Part shown: positions 48,792 through 58,393 of the stretch, in pieces
How the letters are laid out: every line of letters begins with the position of its first letter
Numbering within the stretch: position 1 is the first letter of the stretch
From: Meandrina meandrites
Lineage: Eukaryota; Cnidaria; Anthozoa; Scleractinia; Meandrinidae
Assembly (NCBI GenBank): GCA_963693305.1
Contig: OY855903.1
Location: 27,188,955-27,252,954, forward strand
Direction: 5' to 3'
Length of the DNA stretch: 64,000 bases
Program-made: the position numbers and the translations under genes
Notes under the pieces: model-generated
What the model saw: the letters and a program-made list of their open reading frames with translations, nothing else
Database searches by the model: none
What the model was told of the DNA's origin: nothing

Positions 48792-51700
48792 CATCGAAGG
48801 CTATATAAATTTTTGGCACGGGTTTCTGGATTCTTGTGTAAACTATTTAATACTTAAATGTATTCTGAACCTTGACCTGCTCTTGAAAGCTCAAATTATG
48901 ATGTCCCGCAAATTAAGATTTAAATGTTCTGGTGTTGAAAAACTTGGGATCAGATCATGCCGTTTTTTGTGAAGTTAATTAAAAATGGTTTGTGTTTGTT
49001 TACGGTGAGGAAAAGCTAAACTCCGGCCTTCATCGGTTTTTAAAAAGCCAACTGATCATGAACCGATGAAGGCCGAAGTTGTTTGGTCGAAATGTCTTTA
49101 AAGTTTTATTAATGTTGCTTCTAACATTAACACAAGTCAGTGTCAAGCACAAATTTTACATTCTGTTGTCCATCCCTAACTACAGTTTCAGTGTATTTGT
49201 ACTCATTTTGCGTGTTATTTGTTGGATAATATAATCGGTAACTGGCCAATTACTTGAATTCATCTTATCTGTCCTTTATTTATCTTTTCTACCCAACAGT
49301 TATGTGTATTGAAAACAAAAAACCTCCGACTACTGGCGGTTTTGACCTACTTCATAGTAACATCTCTTGGAATTGTACACGTGATTCTTTACACATCTAT
49401 TTGAGCTGCAAAGGAAGGAATACAACATTACAATCACACTGGATGTGTTGTGAAGTTTCTGTCGAAAAGGATAACAACAGACTCACGAGACCAGGTATTT
49501 CAGCTTACAGCAAAACGTTTGTATTGATTTAAGCGTAATTAAGAGATAAAAAAGCATCTTGTCACATTCCATACTAGATCGTTCTCAGGCGATGTACATT
49601 TGATCTACCTAATTTGTTTACTAAAGATTACGTAGCGATAAAAAATTATAACCGTTGTTTACCATTTTAGCATCTTGCTTGGGGACAGTCGGAACAAAGG
49701 ACGTCAACACAGACAGGTTAAATTGTGAATGGGAATGGTCTGCTCTTAACATCTCACTACAAACAAACAGCCATGGCGTCGCAAGGAAACATGGGATATA
49801 TTACCCTTGCATCAAACCACCTATCAACACACATCTACAGACCTGTCACAGTACGTTTTTAGTTTACCTCTTTTTGTTTAGCTTAAGTAAAAAGGTTATA
49901 ATAAACGCATCCCTTGAGTGTGCTTAGTAATCTTGAGTAGGGAAAATTTCTGTGGTCGTAACCTCCCATGTTTTCATAAACTGCCTTTAATTAAAAACCT
50001 ATAATTCTCACTTCTCCTCCTCTTTTCATGATTTGTTAGAATTCAACTATTTGGTTATCTAACTTCACTTGTCTAATTTACAGTGAACCATGGCACAACG
50101 GCAGCCCCCTTACCTTCCAGTAAGTACGCATTATATAGTTTATTGAACAGACCTTGAAACTCAAAACTGTCAGTACTTTTCTTCTGTATCTGGTCTCCTG
50201 GCATTAACGTTATTCGTCATTTAAAACCTACAGTAATATTCCAGGGTAACATTACATTTGTTAAACAAAAGTGATTTTCCATCCATTTTGAGAAATAATG
50301 TACCGGACTCGACCATCTACGTATTGAACAATCTTATCATCTTACTTTCAGTAAAAACGAAGTAGCTAACCTTTTTTCAGCCATAAAATTTCTGTCCTTT
50401 CCTTTTCTTTGCAAGATTTGTCCCCTAAAAGAACAACCAACATTGTATAAATATCATTGAACGTCAACACGTGATAATGTAAGCATCTTTATAAAATTAT
50501 CTGTTTGAAAAAATTCCATGGTCTTATTTTCAGTAAAACCCAGTACAACAAGCTCTTCACCCTCCCGTAAGTATGAAAAAATTATCACTTTAAAACTTGT
50601 TATGAGGTGCGAATCCCTACGGCTGTGATGAGCATTTAGCTTCCCCTAAGGTCATACTTAAATTCTTTACAGTGTAACGAACTCAACCGGGGCCACCCAA
50701 CGTTTTTTTAGCCAATCACAAAACCAGTTTAGAACAAAAGAATTGGGCTTCTTCATCAGCGGGCCAATCACAGTAAGGGGCAAATTTAACTGCTGATGAT
50801 CGAACTCCAATTCTTTTGTTCTGATCTTATCTTCTGATTGGCTAAAAACGTTGGGTGGCCCCGGTTGAGTTCGTTTTACTGTAACATAGCCATACTAAAA
50901 TTATGAGAATTATCTGAAAATGCAAACATACAGCATTTTTCAGATCGGTTATAAACACGATATGATTTCTCGGGTTTTTTTGCCTAGCACCATACTGCCT
51001 TTGTGCAAACTCATTTAGAATGTAGATGTCATTCGGGTATGGGGTAATAATGGAAACGGCAGGGATAGGGCAGTTGTCATGACAACTCTCTTTGACACTT
51101 CAGATAACTGGAAGACTGGTTCGCCGGCCATCAACGAGAAAGTGACAACTCTGGTAAGCCTATATTATCTCTATCCACAATTATTCAAGTAACTGTCAAC
51201 TTTCATTGTCAATTTTCACTCGTGATTTTGTGCAGTCGGGACTTTGAGCGTGATGCTCAACGAGATTGCTGTCATCATTTTTTGCGAACGGGACTTTGAG
51301 CGCGATGCTCAACGAGTTTGCTAGCAGAAAAGGTCTCTGAAGAGTCCCTTGGCCGGGACGAAACGCTGCGTCAGACTAGCCACGAAATATTTATTCACAA
51401 GTAACTGTCAACTTTCATTGTCAATTTTACAAGAACACATCTTATAATCGTATGATTGCACCGGTGTCGTTCAATAGCCTTGCTTTTTACTTCCTTATTG
51501 TTTGTGATGTAATTGTTGATGGTGGTTGTGGTGTTAACGATTTTGAAGTTTTTTTTTTTTTTTATCAGTTTGGAAAGGAGAAAAAAAAACAGTATTTTAC
51601 TCATGCAATAATTGTTGCTTTAACTATAAGAGCGCTAGCAGGATGATATCATGTCAGATGTGCCCTCATATGGGACAAGAAAGCATATACAACTGTTGGA

Positions 51701-54700
51701 ACTTTGTGATATCATTCTGCCATAATTTTTAATGCACCGCAATTCAACGGAACGCGTTGTAATCAGTTCAAACCAATGCGAATGCTTGTACTATTTTCAA
51801 TGTGTGTTTTCCAGGGTAACACTTTGATTGGATACCTTAATTCAAGTAGGAACTGTACAGCTTCTTCGGTAAGTTGCATCGGCGTGAAGTTTTCCATTAT
51901 CTAATTTCGGTTATTGTAACGTTAAAATCGCGATTTTTTTTATTTATTCGTATCTATTCGGTACGCCTCGGCTGTATATCAAGCGATATAAGGTCAATGA
52001 CTTGATTGCAACAAGTCAGGTGTCTGTCGGACTGACCAGTTGCGTATTTCTGTACGGTAATCAAACGCTTTACTCCTTTTGTTTTTGTTTGTTTGTTTGT
52101 TTGCTCTGCTTTACTGTTGAAACGTAAACGTAGATCAATCGTTTGTTCTTTCGTCCTTTCCATAGTTAATAACTTAGTTTATTCAAAATTTGTGGTTAAG
52201 AGGAAAAAAAATGCATTTGAAACTTTGTTTAATTATCACCAGATTCAGAATCTACTTATGAAAATAGAGGATACAGTCAGTCTGTTACTGAGTTCAATTC
52301 TCGATAGTCCAGCTACAACACTACCATCATTCTTCCATGAGTTCATAGGTACGAGTGCTAAATCCTTTTATTCTCTGGTTTTTCCTCTGAAATGCAAAAA
52401 CCAAAATAGTAAATACCAAAATAAAAACATTCAAAATTGTTTATATATCAATTAGGCATGTATTTAAATTAACCAGCCTTTTATCTTCATAAAGCCATTC
52501 CCCTTTTCCACATAAGTTTTCAGATAAATTGTAAATCACCTTCCCACAAAAAGGTTATACGGGAGGGGGGAGGAGTCTTACACCTGACAAAGAGGTTAAT
52601 TACTCTTCTTTTTTTTTCCGGTGAGAGTTCTCTCTTTGTAATAATCCTTGCGACCATTTTTCAGTAATCATGCATTATTATCATAAGTCGGATTGCACAT
52701 TAACGCAAAAATCTTTTTGGAAATTCTAACTAATTCATATATTTATATTGCGGAAAGGCAATTGAAATAAAACAGTAAAATATATCATGACCGATTGAAA
52801 AAATCGTTGAGAAGCGACAGCTTTCATTACAGTGTCCAACTGCTATAATGTATTTTGCTACTTCCCAAAATAGAATTGCACGGTGTCATTACAAGTAACG
52901 CCAACATGACGTTAAACGTTCCTGGTCCATCGGTAGCAAGTCGATCACCAGGAGTGTTCAGTTTATCGCCAGGTTCCATTGATATCAAAAAAGGTAAGTC
53001 CAGGAAGTAAATTCAATCATCACATTACTCTTACGTCTTACACATTCTTTTGTGAAATTCAATTGCCTAAAACCATTTTGTGTGTCCTTTTGGCAGGTCG
53101 ACTGGGAATAATAACAGTTGTATTTAAAATTGGTGCACTGTGCAATAATACACTAGATCTGAAAATGGATTCGTCAGGGACAAAGAGGCAAGTTGGTGGC
53201 ACTGAATCAAGTCAAAGTTTGTTTTTTTCTTACCAAAATTCTCTCTACTGTTCTTAATACATTTCTTGTAGTACTATCACGGAGAATTTGTAAGACGATT
53301 GTTCATTAGTGTCAGTTCCTTTAGCTCTTTTGTCATCTCTATTCATTAATTCGATTGTGATATTTTGAATAATTGAAATTTGATACTCCTTGCTTTTTTG
53401 TAAGTAAAAAGCAATAACTTGAACCTGGCAAATAATTGGGGGAAAGCAAAGCAATTTTCGAATATTTTCAAATGTTTTTGAAGCAAATTAATTCTCCTTT
53501 GTCACCCTATGCTACATGATGTACATACGAAGTTTTCTTATATATTACGTATTTTGCTGACTGGTTTCCTTGCTTTTGTATATTTTACACTGTCTCTAGC
53601 GCTTACAATTCTTAGATTTAGGTAAACTATTTTTCAGATTTTCATCCTTACAATCTCCAGTAGTCTCTGTGTTGGCAATGACTAAAGATGGCAACGTAAA
53701 CGCGCTTCAAAAAAACGCCACCCTTAGTTTTAGAATCAAGGTAAATTCTCAATGTTTTTGTTATATTATATTAATAAATTGTTCTGTGAGACCAAACGGA
53801 CGAAGACATTGACTGATGAATAGGAAAATTTTTATGTAAATGTGATACATTTTCACTACACGATTCTTTTTGCTTGATGGTATGTTTTTTCTTTTCTTCT
53901 TCTTTCTGTGATTCCGTGTGCCTTCTTCCCTTAGTTGTCTTCTCCAAAAATGCATTTCTTATGCACCACCCTGGCTCGAGCAAAGTATTAAAATAATTAA
54001 ATCGTTGCGTTATTGTTCTCAGAGGGCGAAAGGGCCATCTGTACGTTGTGTGTTCCTGAACCGCACATTCAGGTAAGTGCTTAAAACAAACGAATAGCGG
54101 GCAAAATGGAAATATTTACTAATTGACAGACATTTTCTCAATCAATGAGAAGGTTTGCCTTGTAATTGATGCTGTATAATGTTTATATAAAATCATAATT
54201 TGCACCTTATATATATAAAAAATTTGCTATTATGAAATAATAGTATGAAAGTTCCATTGAAATAAAACTTCCAAAGCTTCCGTTGCTAAACGGTAATTGT
54301 TAAATATTGTTGCTCTCGACTTTTTTTGTAGCTCCAATAAACCCTTCTGGTCAGATGACGGAATGACATTTGTAAATAACTATGAAGACAATTTTACTAC
54401 TACATGTTTGACGGATCACCTCACCAGCTTCGCTGTTCTCATTAATTACAACAACGACCCGTCAAAATTACAGGTATGGAATTTTCCTGCAAACAACAAT
54501 AATAGTAATTTATATAGCGCTATTTAGCTAATCTTTCATGGCGGTTTACAATCACTACGCTGGAATATCAAATAAATTCTAAAAATACCTAACTAAATTA
54601 ATAAAATATCAATACATGCACAAAATAAAGTTATAAAAGTTAAAAATCAAAAAACTAAAAATATCATGATAATTTAACAGAGCTTAAAATATAAATATGT

Positions 54701-57700
54701 GTATAAAACACTTCAATATGAAACCACTTACACTAAACTCTTCAATATGAAACCACTTACACTAAACACTTCAATATGAAACCATTTAACGTGGATTTTA
54801 CCGCAACCTCTTTTCATTGTTATGATTTTTCGTTTGTTCCCGTTTTAGTTTTTTGTTGTCGGTGGATGTGATGGTTGTTGTTGTGAAGGTGATGGTAGTA
54901 GTGGTGGCGGTGGTGGTGGTGGTAGTGTTGGTGCTGGTGGCGATGGTGGTGGTGGAAGTGTTGGTGCTGGTAGTGGTGGCGGTGGCGCTGGTGCTGGTGC
55001 TGGTGCTGGTGCTGGTGGTGGTAGTAGTGCAGTGGTGGTGCGGTGGTGGCGCGGTGGCGGTGGAGGCGGTGATGGCGGTGGTGCTGGTGGTGGCGGCAGC
55101 GATGGTGTTTTAAACTAACTGATCTATTTTTCTCCAGATCGGTTTGGTTTTCAAATGATGCTGCTGATGTCGATCTTTTCTACAAAGCTGGTTATCTTTA
55201 TCTTTGTTAACTGCAGCATCCCTAAAACTGAAAAGAGAGTTGACTTGGTTGACTAGTAGTGTTGTTTAAAGGCGCGTATTCTGTCCAGTGGAATGCATTA
55301 AGTTGTAGGACTATATTGATAGCAATTATTTTCGTTTCCTTAGTTCACTGACAAAGAGAAGCTAGCTTTGGATCTTATCACAAAAATTGGTTGTGGATTT
55401 GCTATTTTCTGCCTCGCTGCATGTATTTTTACTTTCGCTCGTGTCAGGTTTGTAACATTTTAAACATATGTTCATTTTTGTCCATGAACGTTAGTTATGC
55501 ATTGTTCTCCATTAGTTTTATCTTTCGGAATAATCATGCCCAATTCTTACTTACAGAAGCTTATCAGCTATGCGATACCGAATTCATCTTAATCTCTGTG
55601 TTGCCCTAGCCGCTTCGCAGTTGATGTTTGTCACTGGCATTGGCGCCACTGAGATAAAAGTGAGTGAACGTTTCACAATTAAAATTAATTAAAGATAAGA
55701 TTACTTGTAATGAACTGTTGTCGAATCAAAACAATATTTTTTTTCTTTTCTATCTAAAGGCCAGTTGGCACGTTAAATTCAAGTATATCCTTGGGTCGGG
55801 TACAGAAATTATAGTTCAATTAAAAAAAATGCACACTCCGGAGCGGGCCAGGAGGTAGCGAGCTTAAGAGTGCTCATTGTAGGGAGAGAGTATTAGGGGC
55901 CCGAAAGGATAAATTACACAAATGACAATAACCTGCACTCTAGAAATTGACAATTCGAAAACGTACTTAAGGGACAAACACGTTCTTCTTGTGTTTCTTC
56001 ACAGGGTGTCTGTCGAAAACGTGCTTAAGGGACAAACACGTTCTTGTTATGTTTCTTTACAGGGTGTCTGTCGAAAACGTACTTAAGGGACAAACACGTT
56101 CTTCTTGTGTTTCTTCACAGGGTGTCTGTCGAAAACGTACTTAAGGGACAGACACCTTCTTCTTGTGTTTCTTCACAGGGTGTCTGTCGAAAACGTACTT
56201 AAGGGACAAACACTTTCTTGTTATGTTTCTTCACAGGGTGTCTGTCGAAAACGTACTTAAGGGACAAACACGTTCTTGTTATGTTTCTTCACAGGGTGTC
56301 TGTCGAAAACGTACTTAAGGGACAAACACGTTCTTGTTATGTTTCTTCATAGGGTGTCTGCGTGGCTGTAGCTGTTATGCTTCACTACTTTTTTACAGCA
56401 TCATTTACCTGGATGTGCGTCGAAGCCATTCACATGTTCTCAAAAATTGTCTCAGTGTTCAACATACAAACCGTTCGCTTGCGCTATTACGTGGCAATAG
56501 GATGGGGTATGATTTATGAAATTATGTCATCCTGGTTATACTACAAATTTACTTGCATAAAAACAAAGCAACAGAGAATACAAATATCGTATTAAGAGTA
56601 AATACGTCATGGAAGTAACCTAAAGTAGTCATGTAACTAACAGGACCGTTATCATGCCAAAGACAACTCCCACGGTACTCTGGCAGATCAGATGGTGTTT
56701 GAACAAGCCAATGTTTTGCATGCATGGTGCATCCATTCCATCTTCGCGATATCTACTTCTTATCATAATTTTATGATTTGTTACGCCAGGAATACCAGTC
56801 CTTATAGTTGCAATTTCCGCGAGTGTATATCATGAGGGGTACAGCACATCAAAACTGTAAGTAGGATTTATTTTTACAGTTCAACTGAACATTCATGCCT
56901 TGTTTTGTAACCGTCCGTTTTATTTTTTGGCTTTTTCTGGTTTTTTACTTATTTACAAACTAATGGAGATTTAATAGCATTAACGTCTATTGGCAAATTT
57001 ATGGGCTTTTTTTAGTGACTTTAATATTATTAATTTTAATTAATTCTTTGTCGTATTTGTCATTTTCTAGTTGTTGGCTAAGCCTTGAAGATGGCTTTAT
57101 TTGGGCATTTCTCGCCCCTGTCGTAATCATAGTATCGGTGAGCAATACAAATAACGAAACAACTTTTTAAAGACATTTAATTCCTCAACAAAGAATAATC
57201 CCGCGTTGTATATTTATCTGATTTATCGGAAATATATCAGTGGGCTAAGAATAAGGCATATTAAGCTAACTCATAATTGTAAGCCCCTATTGAGGGAAGG
57301 ATTGGTCTAAAGGGCCGGAGGAGAATTAGTCTCCCGTTCTTTATGTAATTTGGGAAAGCCGTAGAACCAAGCAGGTAGCGAGCCTATGGGATAAATGTCA
57401 CGATATGTTTTCGTTATTTATTACAACGAATAATTACGTTAACATATCAGTGGACTTTACAATTACCGTAGTAATAACGTTAGAAAAAGATAACAACAAT
57501 GAAATAACAATTATAAGCAGAAATATGGTATATTACAAACATAAGAATGTATGAACTTGTTTAACTTGCAGGTTCGGGGCTAGTCCGGCTTAATGTGCAT
57601 TGCCTACTTAAACTTGATTTGTAAAGCTGTATTGGCAGAGTCTGTATTGAATCCACAGAACATGATGTACGGCAAACCTCTGAAGTTTGTATATCTCAGA

Positions 57701-58362
57701 AGGCTACCCTCTAAAGTTGACTTGTAAAGTGTTTCTTTCTTTACTTTTTTAGATAAACGCTGTTGTTTTGGTCGCAATCATAGTTGTTCGTGTGTCCTTA
57801 AAAGGAAATCCATTGTCACCAGGAGAAAACAAAAAATTCGCGTAAGTACACAAAGGGACCTATTTAATCGAGGGTACATTCTTGCGCATATACTTTTAGT
57901 TTCTAATGAAATATGTGACGAGATTCCATGATACGGGTGACGCTTGACGCAAACTTATTGTTTAAGCCTTCTGCCAACTTTAAACTATAACTTCCAAGCA
58001 AGATTCGAAGTCGGAGAGTCGTAATCAGACTAGAAGCACAGAGCGTTATGCGCTAGGGAAAATCGAACCGACGGTGTCGTAAGCAGAGTTCTTACGAGTT
58101 CGTCGCTTATGATCCAGTGAAAACGAGATTGTTGGAGTCGTAAGCAGAAAGGAAGCAGTTGGAGGGCGTGAGAACTAGCATTGTGATTGGTTTACCCTTC
58201 CTCTTCTGTTTCCGACTCCGATAATCTAGTTCACTGGATCTTAAGTGACTGAGTCATAAGTGGAATTGTAAGAAAATGGAAAAGTTCTGATTCTTCTTAT
58301 TCCGATTCCGAAAGCCTCATGCTGTTGTCTTGTTTGCCGTTTTGCATCTTCTCCGTTTTATT

Positions 58363-58393
<31 letters not shown>

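Larger units (their letters stand above)
46191..49299. other. Receptor B intron rich in mobile sequence
   Basis: Contains an inverted-repeat element (48157-48420), a SINE (48445-48788) and a Penelope-like remnant (49013-49110). 46191-48150 is AT-rich with nothing I can identify apart from a partial repeat of GTGAGTTCAAATTAAACAAC at 46979 and 47041. Confidence 0.55.
41673..49850 (+). other. Receptor B: duplicated cysteine-rich ectodomain module
   Basis: Two copies of a Cys-rich unit. Copy 1 uses 38822-38870, 41673-41861 and 41955-42125; copy 2 uses 46139-46190, 49300-49494 and 49671-49850. Matching patterns are KC...FTAMCTKN with RC...STVMCIEN, MSWICR...LNCTG...CCKATV with ISWNCT...LSCKG...CCEVSV, and a second half with VTC...WQCQWS...YALC against ASC...LNCEWEWS...YYPC. 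Intron phases are the same in both. The exon 42646-42692 links them. Likely disulfide-bonded and N-glycosylated; I do not recognise the domain. Confidence 0.65.

Noticed and set aside
54853..55113. 86-codon Val-rich open frame
   Set aside because: A product of the GGT/GCT trinucleotide repeat inside an intron.
55957..56352. CRISPR-like regular repeat
   Set aside because: Units are directly tandem without spacers, in a eukaryotic intron; it is a minisatellite.
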